DNA of 10,714 bases from an uncultured Pseudomonadales bacterium (GCA_937998635.1 CALLDA010000151.1:1-10714), one strand, 5' to 3'. Shown: positions 1 through 7,900, counted from the first letter of the stretch. The notes: generated by a model from the sequence alone, not told the origin. Translations and numbers: made by a program.

Positions 1-83
1 CGCTAAAGTGCTAGCCTATATTCGATATGAGATCGACAGGTCCTGGGTAATGCAGCCTGGATTTCAGGCGCACTTACCCTGTA

Positions 84-524
84 TTAGCGGGAGATTGGCG
101 GGCGAAACAGGGAGGTGATCAATTGATCCTGGGGCAAGTTCGTATAAGAGTTCGATAAAACAACAAAATGAGCATTAAACGCAGATTGAGATGCAGATAA
201 CACAGCGGGCGAGCAGCTACCGGCAGCACACTCGCACTCGGTATTACACTCAGCCGTGGTGCTGGCCGTGTCTGAAAAAGGCTTTGAGTTTAGGAAAGGC
301 TCTGAATCTAAGAAAGAGCGGGGCATCTGGTGTTGAGCATGATCGATCGCCGTAGTGGATAAACCATCAGCATCGAACGTCTGTTGCTCAAATTGCAATG
401 GTGACCAAGCTCCTTGTTCAGCATCCAGGCTTGCACAACACAGACTCGCAGAGGCCAGGGCCTGGCCGATAAAGCTAATCAGCCATAGGGTAACGATGAT
501 CTGTTTGTATCTGACGTTTCGCAT
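84..524 (-). CDS. Small exported Cys-rich protein, CopL/DUF2946-like, putative metal-binding
   Basis: The predicted product has 146 residues. Residues 7-26 form a hydrophobic signal peptide ending in ALASA, so the mature protein should be periplasmic or membrane-attached. The mature part has a CC pair (C29, C30), a DHAQHQM stretch (H62, H65, M67) and a Cys cluster CNTECECAAGSC (C93, C97, C99, C104), all plausible copper or other soft-metal ligands. The C-terminus SLFRPPISR resembles the ending I know from short copper-resistance-associated proteins of the CopL/DUF2946 type; that assignment is from memory of the family and is tentative. The ATG at 522-524 has only a weak AAGG upstream. The gene is divergent from the CpxP-like gene. 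Since Cpx systems often respond to copper, a role in metal-linked envelope stress is a reasonable inference. It could also be an unrelated secreted Cys-rich protein. Confidence 0.6.
   Translation of the reverse strand: MRNVRYKQIIVTLWLISFIGQALASASLCCASLDAEQGAWSPLQFEQQTFDADGLSTTAIDHAQHQMPRSFLDSEPFLNSKPFSDTASTTAECNTECECAAGSCSPAVLSASQSAFNAHFVVLSNSYTNLPQDQLITSLFRPPISR
280..315 (-). repeat. Two 18-bp tandem copies inside the Cys-rich protein gene
   Basis: Two imperfect 18-bp units (280-297 and 298-315) lie in the reading frame and encode the hexapeptides FLDSEP and FLNSKP. The unit is a multiple of three, so the frame is kept. The segment separates the His/Met stretch from the Cys cluster and probably acts as a flexible spacer that grew by duplication. 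Confidence 0.5.
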
Positions 525-549
525 CAGCTAATTATTGACCTTGTAGAGG

Positions 550-560
550 CTGCATTGCAG
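550..560. promoter_or_regulatory. Perfect 11-bp palindrome upstream of the Cys-rich gene, possible operator
   Basis: CTGCA-T-TGCAG is a perfect dyad centred about 31 bp upstream of the start codon of the minus-strand Cys-rich gene, where a repressor or activator site or a 5' UTR hairpin could act. No regulator gene for it is in the window. A dyad of this length can occur by chance, so the call is weak. Confidence 0.25.
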
Positions 561-692
561 TTGCATAGAACACATAGTCGGCACATTAGTTCAATTATCT
601 ACCTCACACAAGCGCTCGAAAAGGGTCGAAAACCAGACCGCTAACTATTGGTGATTTTATAGACCTGATGCTCAATCGCGCTTTTTATTACA

Positions 693-762
693 AGATCTTC
701 GGCAACAGATCCTCAACGCCAGATCTTCAACACCAGATCTTCTACACCAGATCTTCTACAAC
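693..762 (+). repeat. Five tandem 14-bp repeats, each containing a GATC site
   Basis: The units at 693-706, 707-720, 721-734, 735-748 and 749-762 are each exactly 14 bp, with consensus AGATCTTCAACACC. The last three are nearly identical and the first two slightly diverged. Every unit keeps AGATC, so GATC recurs at 694, 708, 722, 736 and 750. A period of 14 is not a multiple of three, which argues against a coding role. The array sits 33 bp upstream of the CpxR-box-like site and about 140 bp upstream of the CpxP-like start codon. It may be a multi-site protein-binding or Dam-methylation-sensitive control element, or simply a slippage-derived minisatellite. Confidence 0.85.
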
Positions 763-795
763 AACGACAAGCCTGTTCATCCAAAATTATCGAAC

Positions 796-810
796 TTTAC
801 AAATCTTTAC
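796..810 (-). promoter_or_regulatory. CpxR box (GTAAA-N5-GTAAA) upstream of the CpxP-like gene
   Basis: Read on the minus strand the site is GTAAA GATTT GTAAA, an exact match to the CpxR consensus of two GTAAA half-sites separated by five bases. On the plus strand it reads TTTAC-N5-TTTAC. It lies 93 bp upstream of the ATG of the CpxP-like gene, in the promoter zone of the operon that encodes a CpxR-type regulator. That location supports autoregulation. If the TAGATT at 843-848 is the -10, the box centre falls near -50, a normal position for an activator. Control of the divergent Cys-rich gene from the same box is possible, but the box is about 270 bp from that start codon. Confidence 0.65.
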
Positions 811-903
811 CTGACAGACATCAGCCAGCCAACTACAACCTTTAGATTGTCCCTGTCATCAGTCAATGATGAATAGGTACAACAACTTTAGGAGTGATCG
901 ATT

Positions 904-1479
904 ATGAGTACTGTAAAGACAGCTAATAGCAATGATAAGGAAAACGGTTCAGGTAAAGGGCCCCGCAGACGACACGGTTTTATGGCAGTGGTGTTTGCGT
1001 TTCTAGTGGGTGCTGGCATGACATTTGGCCTAATGCACGTTGGTAGCGCACAGGCCTTCGGCTTGTTTGGCCCGCCAGGGGCAGGTTTTGGTGAGCATGG
1101 TGAACTTGTCGAAGGCAGCGAGCCGGGCTTTTGGCATAAGCGCTTCGAAGCCAGGCGGGAAAAACGCCTGGAGCATATGTTTGATGAAGTGAAGGCCAGC
1201 GATCTACAGCGTCAACAGATTAGATCTACCCTTGAGGCACTAAAAGGCGAAATCAAACCCCTGCGGGCAGAAAGCAAAAAACACATCGAGATGATGCGCA
1301 GTTTATTGACTGCTGAGCAGATCGATAACGAGGGCATCGAGCAGGAGCGACTGGCGTTGCTAGGTTTAGCCGACCGCGCCAGCAAATACGTGGTTGCTGC
1401 CATGAGTGATGTCAATCTCCAATTCACACCGCAACAGCGTCAACAACTTGCTGAAATGATGCAGAAAGGGTTTCACTAG
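904..1479 (+). CDS. Spy/CpxP-family periplasmic stress protein
   Basis: This 191-residue protein resembles the Spy/CpxP family of periplasmic chaperones and Cpx inhibitors. A charged cytoplasmic stretch (1-25) precedes a hydrophobic segment (26-46) and a possible signal peptidase site at GSAQA|FG (after A51). After a Gly/Pro-rich linker (52-75) the remainder is helical and charged, with two LTxxQ-type motifs in degenerate form: SDLQRQQI near 99-106 and FTPQQRQQLAEMM at 174-186. The ATG at 904 has AGGAG nine bases upstream. An internal ATG at 982 lacks a ribosome binding site, so the long N-region seems genuine. The gene heads a CpxR/CpxA-like set and follows a CpxR box. In E. coli CpxP binds the sensor and keeps it off; the same role here is inference. 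The 26-residue N-region is longer than usual, and the protein may stay membrane-anchored. Confidence 0.8.
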   Translation: MSTVKTANSNDKENGSGKGPRRRHGFMAVVFAFLVGAGMTFGLMHVGSAQAFGLFGPPGAGFGEHGELVEGSEPGFWHKRFEARREKRLEHMFDEVKASDLQRQQIRSTLEALKGEIKPLRAESKKHIEMMRSLLTAEQIDNEGIEQERLALLGLADRASKYVVAAMSDVNLQFTPQQRQQLAEMMQKGFH

Positions 1480-1490
1480 TCGTAACGGCC

Positions 1491-1521
1491 ACCGGATCTG
1501 CGTATCGCAAATCCGGTTTTT
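1491..1521 (+). terminator. Rho-independent terminator between the CpxP-like gene and the response regulator
   Basis: ACCGGAT (1491-1497) pairs with ATCCGGT (1511-1517). After one C-A mismatch the stem continues with TGCG/CGCA (1499-1502 with 1506-1509) around a 3-base loop. A run of five T residues follows (1517-1521). It begins 12 bp after the stop codon of the CpxP-like gene. Part of the transcript probably ends here, giving more CpxP-like mRNA than regulator/kinase mRNA. Confidence 0.75.
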
Positions 1522-1571
1522 ACCCACTTCCCATGATAAGCAAGTAATCTATTTGGTAGACGAGGACGCCA

Positions 1572-2285
1572 TTGAAAACAAAACTGCTGCTGATAGAAGA
1601 TGACATTGCGCTAGCGACCATGCTTATTGAGTATCTCCGTGCCGCTGAGATTTCATTAGACCACGTCGACACTGCTAGCGTCGGGCTAGATTTAGCCCGA
1701 CAGCAAAATTACGACGTCGTGTTACTCGATCTGACTCTGCCCGACGGCGATGGCCTGGAGCTGTGCCGAGAACTGCGGTCGTTCTCAGGCGTGCCGGTGA
1801 TCATGATTACCGCCCGTGGTGATGAGCTGGATCGAATTATTGGCCTGGAGCTGGGTGCAGATGATTACCTGCCCAAGCCTTTTAACCCCCGCGAGTTGGT
1901 GGCACGCATCCGCGCCGTGTTACGACGCGGCCGTTTGAATCAGCATCACGAAAGTGGGGCCGCGGATACCCTGCTGGAATACGGTGACCTTTGTATCGAC
2001 CCCGTTGGACGCCAGGTAACAGTAGATGGCGAAGTTAAAGCACTAACCGGCTACCAGTTCGACCTGCTCCTGCTGCTGGCACAAAACAGTGGCCGGGTTA
2101 TGACGCGGGATCAACTAATGAACGGCCTTAAAGGAGAGCAGGCAGAGGCATTTGATCGCAGTATTGATGTACATATCGGCCGCATCCGTGCAGCTATAGA
2201 GAGCGACCCCAAAAAACCCGAACGGATTATTACCCTACGGGGCGTAGGCTATCTGTTCTCTTCCCGCCAGAACCGTCTGACCTGA
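1572..2285 (+). CDS. cpxR: CpxR-type OmpR/PhoB-family response regulator
   Basis: This 237-residue two-component response regulator acts in the cytoplasm as a DNA-binding transcription factor. The receiver domain (about 3-118) has the acidic pair D10/D11, phosphoacceptor D53 in LLDLTLP, T80 and K102 in LPKPF. The stretch from PVIMITARG to the end of the receiver is very close to what I recall of E. coli CpxR. The winged-helix effector domain (about 135-232) includes LTGYQFDLLLLLA, AFDRSIDVHIGRIR and the terminal RGVGYLF. The start must be the TTG at 1572: an in-frame TAG lies at 1557-1559, no ATG intervenes, and GAGGA (1562-1566) is well placed. The gene follows a terminator hairpin and is 14 bp from the kinase gene. 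RstA-type is the main alternative, but the upstream CpxR box and CpxP-like partner favour CpxR. Confidence 0.85.
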   Translation: MKTKLLLIEDDIALATMLIEYLRAAEISLDHVDTASVGLDLARQQNYDVVLLDLTLPDGDGLELCRELRSFSGVPVIMITARGDELDRIIGLELGADDYLPKPFNPRELVARIRAVLRRGRLNQHHESGAADTLLEYGDLCIDPVGRQVTVDGEVKALTGYQFDLLLLLAQNSGRVMTRDQLMNGLKGEQAEAFDRSIDVHIGRIRAAIESDPKKPERIITLRGVGYLFSSRQNRLT

Positions 2286-2299
2286 GGCAGCCAGATTCA

Positions 2300-3655
2300 A
2301 TGAAGCCGTATTTAACGAAAATAAATTTAATGAAACTGTGTAGATCCCGCCAAAGCTGCCACCAAACCGGGGCCGCCCGTCTGTCCCGCCGGATCTATCT
2401 GTCTTTTATCGGCGTCATCATCCTGTTTGCTGTAATGACAGCTGTGCTACGGATAACAACAGAGCCCTGGCGCCGGGATCACCTGGTCGGCACCTTGCAG
2501 CTGGCCGGCCGAACCCTGCCATCACCGACTAGCCCCAGAGAAGTCGTGCAACAAAGTCTTGATGAATGGAGTGCATTGCTTCATTGGGATCTGGCACTGC
2601 AAGATTCGCAGGGCAGGCGTGTCGCCGTCAGTGGCCGATTGGTCGATATCGAAATTCCGGTTATGCACGGTAAAGCCATTAAATTCAGGCGCGGCCTTGG
2701 CCCGGTGATGCAAGTTAAACTGGAAGACGGCCGCACCCTCACGGCGTTGCTGCCGCACCCGCGTCGGGTAGCATGGTACTGGTGGTTGGTCATACTGGTG
2801 GCTGCAGCTACTGCCGGTGCCTATCCATTGTCGCGCCGGATTACACGCCGACTAGAACGACTGCAATTGGGGGTCGAAGCAGTGGGTAGCGGTGATCTGG
2901 GCAAGCGGGTAAAAGTAGAAGGCAACGATGAGATCGCTCAGCTCGCTCGGAGTTTTAACCATAGCATTGACGCGCTTGAAAAGCTGACCTGCCAACGCAC
3001 ACTGATGTTGGCCACTGCATCCCACGAGCTGCGCACCCCACTCACCCGCCTGCGAGTGGCGTTGGAGCTGTTGGCTACAGCGCCACGACCAGAGCTGCAG
3101 GATCAAATCCAGCGCGACATCAGCGAGCTGGATTCGCTGGTTGGCGAGCTGCTACTCGCCAGCCGGCTTGAGCTCGGCAATAACCAGGAAAGGTTTGAAC
3201 AACTCGACCTGCTAGCCCTGGCGGCGGAAGAGGCAGCCCAATTCGGGCTGGAAGTCCGTGGTGAACCGCTTGACATGTCTGGTGATGCTCAGGCTTTGGC
3301 AGTGTTACTGCGGAATTTAATCAGTAACGCCCGCCGTTATGGTGGCGACCATATTGAGATTAATGTGAACGCCCCCAGTGCAGAGATGGCGCAGGTAGAG
3401 GTAATCGATCACGGTCGGGGCATTCCTGAAAGCGAGCGGGGAAAAATATTTGCACCTTTCTACCGCGCCCAACAGGCTGCAAGCGATGACTTACGCGGCG
3501 ACTTGCACAAAGATAGTAAAGGACTTGGGCTCGGCCTCTATCTGGTGCAACAGATCGCTCGTCATCATGGTGGGGATGCTAGCTGTAAAGCTGTGGACTC
3601 AGGTGGGTGTTGCTTTCAGATAACGCTAGCGCGTCAATCAGTATTTAACCATTAG
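2300..3655 (+). CDS. CpxA/RstB-type membrane sensor histidine kinase
   Basis: This 451-residue inner-membrane sensor kinase would phosphorylate the adjacent response regulator. In order it has a basic N-terminus, TM1 (about 32-52), a periplasmic sensor region (about 53-156), TM2 (about 157-177), HAMP (about 178-231), a HisKA domain with phosphoacceptor H242 in ASHELRTPLTRLR, and an ATPase domain with N-box NLISNARRYG (N339, N343), G1 box DHGRG (D370) and G2 box GLGLGLYL (408-415). All catalytic motifs look intact. The sensor region is somewhat shorter than I recall for E. coli CpxA, so an RstB-like sensor cannot be excluded. The ATG at 2300 has GAGG about 12 bases upstream, rather far; the ATG at residue 11 (2330) is a second candidate start. 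The 3' end overlaps the convergent DUF3237 gene by 11 bp. Confidence 0.85.
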   Translation: MKPYLTKINLMKLCRSRQSCHQTGAARLSRRIYLSFIGVIILFAVMTAVLRITTEPWRRDHLVGTLQLAGRTLPSPTSPREVVQQSLDEWSALLHWDLALQDSQGRRVAVSGRLVDIEIPVMHGKAIKFRRGLGPVMQVKLEDGRTLTALLPHPRRVAWYWWLVILVAAATAGAYPLSRRITRRLERLQLGVEAVGSGDLGKRVKVEGNDEIAQLARSFNHSIDALEKLTCQRTLMLATASHELRTPLTRLRVALELLATAPRPELQDQIQRDISELDSLVGELLLASRLELGNNQERFEQLDLLALAAEEAAQFGLEVRGEPLDMSGDAQALAVLLRNLISNARRYGGDHIEINVNAPSAEMAQVEVIDHGRGIPESERGKIFAPFYRAQQAASDDLRGDLHKDSKGLGLGLYLVQQIARHHGGDASCKAVDSGGCCFQITLARQSVFNH

Positions 3656-4100
3656 CCACTTCATAGACCTGATATTCAACCGCACTCTCAAGCACCCGCC
3701 CCTCAGCAACTGCGACAATCTTATTCAGCCAACTATAGCGTTCATCACCGGTTTCAACGCGGAGTTGGGTCATAAAATAAACATCACCAAATTCGGTGGG
3801 CTTGCCACCGGCGATGGCGGTCATTACTGCCTCGGTCATTTCCAGGATGCCGTAATACTGGATGTAGAGTAAGGCATCATCGTCAGTTTTTAAGGTCATC
3901 CTGACATCGATGTGGCCGATGCCCTGGTCATCAATCAACATCCATTCGCCGCCGCTAGGTAGCATAGTGCCGCTGAGTTTTTCGCCCTTGAATGTTCCAG
4001 ATGCGATATCGAAAATTGTCCGCTGGCCGTAGGGGCCTTTGCCGACATCCGCTGGCGCTTTGAGGTCGGCGTGCATGGTCATCAGTGGTACTAATTTCAT
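3645..4100 (-). CDS. DUF3237 family protein
   Basis: This 151-residue soluble protein has no signal peptide. It fits the DUF3237 (UPF0311) family in length and pattern: GPYGQRTIFDIASGTFKG near the N-terminus, then LSGTMLPSGGEW, then IDVRMTLKTDDDALLYIQYYG (about 64-84), and a closing YFMTQLRVETGDERYSWLN segment (about 108-126). The family's biochemical role is not established to my knowledge. Its genes often lie among catabolic genes, as here, next to a cyclase-family hydrolase. GGAGA upstream of the ATG makes the start convincing. It is the last gene of a minus-strand set, 68 bp after the cyclase, and ends inside the 3' end of the sensor kinase gene. No terminator hairpin is visible at that convergent junction. 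Confidence 0.8.
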   Translation of the reverse strand: MKLVPLMTMHADLKAPADVGKGPYGQRTIFDIASGTFKGEKLSGTMLPSGGEWMLIDDQGIGHIDVRMTLKTDDDALLYIQYYGILEMTEAVMTAIAGGKPTEFGDVYFMTQLRVETGDERYSWLNKIVAVAEGRVLESAVEYQVYEVANG

Positions 4101-4168
4101 AGCTGTCTCCAGGTTTAATTATTTATTATGTTTCGCTAGTTACGATTTTGTTAATGGACAGCGGATTA

Positions 4169-4960
4169 TTAACCATCAAGAATCGCCACGGCCCTTGTCC
4201 AGCCAGCCGATGCGCCGCGAATTTTTACCGGAAAACAACTGATCATAAAGCCGGTGGAAGGCAGGGCTTCCAGGTTATGCAACTTTTCCAGATGGCAGTA
4301 ACCTATATCTCGCCCGGCCTTGTGGCCTTCCCAAATCAATGAAGGGTCTTTTGATTCGCCATATTTTTTGGCCGTGTGCACAAAAGGTGCATCCCAGCTC
4401 CAGCCGTCGGTACCGGTCAGGCGTATGCCTCTTTCAAGCAAGTACATAGTCGCTTCATAACCCATGCCAGAACCGGCAGAGACATAATCACCGTGTCCGT
4501 AGCGGTTACCTGCTCGGGTATTAACCACGACGATATCCAGTGGCTTTAACTCATGGTGGATGCGTTCCAGTTCGGCTGCGACATCGCCGGCGGTGACCAC
4601 ATAGCCATCATCAAAATGCCGGAAGTCCAGCTTCACACCATTTTGAAAACACCACTCCAGTGGTACCTCATCAATGGTGATCGCTCTTTCTTTCTCTCCC
4701 GAAATAGAAAGGTTCATGGTCGAGTGAAAATGATAGGGTGCATCCAGGTGGGTGCCGTTATGGGTGTTTAGTTGAACCTGCTCCAGCGCCCAGGCTTCAC
4801 CGTCAGGCAAATCTTCTTTTTGCAGGCCGGGGAAAAATGGCTCGATCTGATGAAAGGTATCTTCATGGCCAAAATATTTTATTTTAGGGCCAAACCCGGG
4901 CGGGTCGGAAATCACATCATTTTCGAGATAGATGGATAGGTCTATGATTTGTCGGGCCAT
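4169..4960 (-). CDS. Cyclase family / kynurenine formamidase-like metal-dependent hydrolase
   Basis: This 263-residue cytoplasmic enzyme belongs to the cyclase superfamily (PF04199), which includes bacterial kynurenine formamidase (KynB) and isatin hydrolase. The signature H-x-GTH-x-D-x-P-x-HF is intact at H67, H71, D73 and H77; these residues bind the catalytic metal in the family. Further conserved features are GMGYEATMYLLERGIRLTGT (about 165-184) and the HLEKLHNLEALP segment (about 223-234). The full length is typical of the metal hydrolases. It differs enough from KynB that kynurenine breakdown should not be assumed; no other tryptophan-pathway gene is present. The start has AAGGA in the last bases of the preceding gene, whose stop is only 3 bp away, so the two are probably translationally coupled. 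The neighbouring DUF3237, crotonase and MBL-fold genes suggest opening of a lactone, cyclic amide or similar ring. Confidence 0.85.
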   Translation of the reverse strand: MARQIIDLSIYLENDVISDPPGFGPKIKYFGHEDTFHQIEPFFPGLQKEDLPDGEAWALEQVQLNTHNGTHLDAPYHFHSTMNLSISGEKERAITIDEVPLEWCFQNGVKLDFRHFDDGYVVTAGDVAAELERIHHELKPLDIVVVNTRAGNRYGHGDYVSAGSGMGYEATMYLLERGIRLTGTDGWSWDAPFVHTAKKYGESKDPSLIWEGHKAGRDIGYCHLEKLHNLEALPSTGFMISCFPVKIRGASAGWTRAVAILDG

Positions 4961-4963
4961 AGT

Positions 4964-7900
4964 TTATTCCTTAACGGCAGGCTCAGGGCTGTCCGAACCT
5001 GAAGCATTGGTTTTGGTCTTATTTTTGCCGAATCTTTTGCGCGCTCCCTGCCTCGGCTGATTGTTCCATAGCTGTCCTGCTGATAAACACTGCCATCCCC
5101 ACTGAATCCAGTTCATCAGTGCAAACACTATCCATAGCGACCACAGCAACATGGCGATGCGAAAGACATTGAGCGGCAGGCTGAATACCCAACCCTGGGG
5201 CAGGGTGTCAGTGCTGTGATCCTGATACCACTGATAGAGATAATTGCTGGAGCCATTGCCGGTCACCTGCATGTTTGGCGATGACAGCAGGCTTTGAGGA
5301 ATGGTCGCAAACAGGCTGATTAGCGCAATAATCGATAGCCCAATCAAACCAAGCTGGATAACATTAAACAGTCGGGAGTTAGCGTCCACCGATCGGCGCT
5401 GCCGTGCTTCCATAGCAAAAAACCAGACCACGACGGCGATGCTGCCGACCATATTCACCGTGCTCATACCCAAAGCCAGGAGCAGCCATTGCCAGGTGTT
5501 GACGGGGATGGACAGGGCCTGGCGTTTGATCACGGCGCCCAGCACGATGGCAATAATCAGGATGATGGCGAGTACGCCCCAGTAAAGCATGGCCGGGCCG
5601 ATGTCCGGGCCGTTAAGCAAAATCGGCCAGCGATCATGGGGTAACTGGAGTGTGATATCGATATTGTTGGCCGGCGTCGGCAGCGTAAATTGCGGAGTCA
5701 TGGTGCTTAGTGCCACGCCCTGATCCTGCTCCCAGGTAAGCACAATGTTTTGGAGACCCGGGTGCAGGGGGATGACCACATGCTCATCTTCTCGCGGTGT
5801 GGTTTGCTCGATACCGTCGATCACCATACTTTGCAGCTTGGCGTTTGGCGCTTGAGGAATCCGATAGTCGCCGCCCAGGCTTGTACGAATACCCAGCGAT
5901 AATGTCAGCGCCGCACTGCGAGCACCGGGCCGGTAATCGATTTTGGCGCTTTCGACCGTGGTGGTGGGGCCGGGGACTGGCTCAGGTTGTACTGCGTTGA
6001 GGCTCAGGGATTCGCCGGGCCAGGGTCGCCAAAGCTGAATAAGCGGCCCGGCATTATGAACATTGACGCTGGTTTTAATAGGCGGAATTCCCTCGCCAGT
6101 GATGTGCCAACGGGGTGAAGCCTGAATCTGCCAATGCTCGATCCAGTCGGTGGTGTTGGGGGCGTTAAGGGTTAGTTGTGCGGTGGGCTTGATCACCGAA
6201 CGCCACTGCACACTGCGTTGCCGGGCGTTCAGGGCGACGGTGGCATGTTGATTTTCTACCACGACATTTTGGCTAACGACTGATTCGCCTTTGAGCAGCG
6301 GTACACGCACATTAATTGCGCCGGAGCCGGGGGCAATGCGAGTGACGGTGGTGACCAGCTGCCAGTCGATATCGCTATTTAACTGCCGTTGGATCAAAAC
6401 AAAGGGTTTGATCGGTGTGGGAACTAAAGTGTCTTCTTGCTTCTGTTTAACTATTTTCTCGAACTGCAAGGTACCGCCCGAGACATTGCCCTTAGATAGT
6501 CCCTGGACCCGCCAGCCCGGCGCGTTAACCACCGTGTTATGGGCAGGGAGGGGAAACGGCAGGCTGATATTGTCCCCGCTAAGGGTGCCGGTAAGGACGA
6601 TGTCGTGACTACCCCGCAAGAGATGTACCCAGTATTTATTATTGCTATGAGCCAGCGTCACGAACTGATCATCGACCAGCACCGACTCCGCCTGCCAGCC
6701 AGGGTCAGCGGGTAGGGGAAAGGCTAGATCGGTCGCAACACTGACCCGCTGACGAATCAACAAGCGCTGCTTATCCGAGCCTGCCTGATCCAGGGTGATA
6801 TGGGTACTTTGTACGGCCCCGCATTGGGGTGCGCAGTCGGGAGCCTTGAGTAAGGTGGTTTTCAGGTCTTCGAGCAATGCTGGCGTTGGGAATTCACCAG
6901 CATTCGCTTTTGGTATCGCAAGGCTGCCGGAAAGCAGCAGCGATGAAACAACAAATAATAGCGGCAGGACACTGGAGGTAATGCCAGCCGGGGAGCTGGT
7001 TCGGTCTGTCGTGTTATTGCCCGAATCTTTGTCCGCGCCTTTGTTTGCACCCAGTAACCAGTGATGCTTGAGCAATCGTCCACCCAACCCGTAAAGCAAC
7101 AGGCCGACCAGAAAGACCTGGATAAACTTCAGGCTGCGGGTTAGCCAGGGTGGTGATAGGTAAAGCGTTAAGGGCGCTTCGGCTTTGACCGGGCCACTCC
7201 AGCCCAGCCTGACTGGCCGTCGCCATTGCCAGGAAGGCTCACCGGGGCCGGTCTGAATATTATCGGAGGGACGATAGCGGGGTGCAGGAGCTTGTTTGCC
7301 GGGTAAGGAGGCTGGTGCCGCGCTGTCCAGTACAGCGAGCTTGTCGCTAAAGTTTTCTCTTCGACCTTTACTTCTAGCGACTTCCTCCTGGGCGACTTTT
7401 TCGTGGGAGACCTGAGGGGTTCTGGCCGACGTCAGACCTTGTCCATAGCCGTAGCGATCAACATTGATGGCATGAGCTTGTTCCAATTGAGGATAAATAC
7501 CTTTGCGCACCTGCTGCACGGCAAAGGCGATGACAATGACCACCAGCCCCGCAAGGGTCAAATGGGCGACAGTATTGACCACTTGTTTAAGTTTGCCGGG
7601 GGGTAACACCGTTAATAGTGGTAGCGCGGCTACTAAGATCACCCAGCCTACCAGCGGTGCGCCGCTTTCATGGTAGGTCAGAGCCAGGGTTAAGGCGCCA
7701 CATAAACCCCAGCGCCAATCGATAACACGAAACAGCCCGCCGACGATTAGCAGGCAAATAAATAAATCCCAGAGATCCCAGCGCGAAAGCCAGGATGATT
7801 GAATACTATCTGGCCCTGCTGCGTGCCAGAGTTGCCAGCCCGGTGGCAGGCGCAGGCTCAGGCTCACCTGATCAAAATCGTGGAGCCAGCCGCTGGCGGA

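Larger units (their letters stand above)
525..903. promoter_or_regulatory. Divergent intergenic control region between the Cys-rich gene and the CpxP-like gene
   Basis: This 379-bp stretch has no convincing gene. It holds an 11-bp perfect palindrome CTGCATTGCAG (550-560), close upstream of the minus-strand gene; five 14-bp tandem repeats (693-762); a CpxR-box-like direct repeat (796-810); and the AGGAG ribosome binding site (890-894) of the plus-strand gene. Possible plus-strand promoter elements after the CpxR box are TTGTCC (847-852) with TGAATA (870-875) at 17-bp spacing, or a TAGATT -10 at 843-848 with no good -35, as would suit an activator-dependent promoter. Neither is strong. No clear promoter for the minus-strand gene was found. 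Confidence 0.6.

Noticed and set aside
48..556. Ten-base inverted pair AATGCAGCCT (49-58) and AGGCTGCATT (547-556) bracketing the Cys-rich gene, like mobile-element ends
   Set aside because: Too short, no target-site duplication visible, and no transposase or cassette features; probably chance.
961..990. Possible twin-arginine signal (RRRHGF) in the CpxP-like protein
   Set aside because: The residue after RR-x is Gly rather than Phe/Leu as in the Tat consensus, and Spy/CpxP proteins are Sec exported; a basic n-region explains it.
4169..4960. Calling the cyclase kynB
   Set aside because: The metal-binding signature is shared by many cyclase-family enzymes, and no other kynurenine pathway gene is present in the window.
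6291..6608. 105-residue plus-strand frame opposite the membrane protein gene
   Set aside because: Antisense shadow without recognisable motifs or a convincing start signal.
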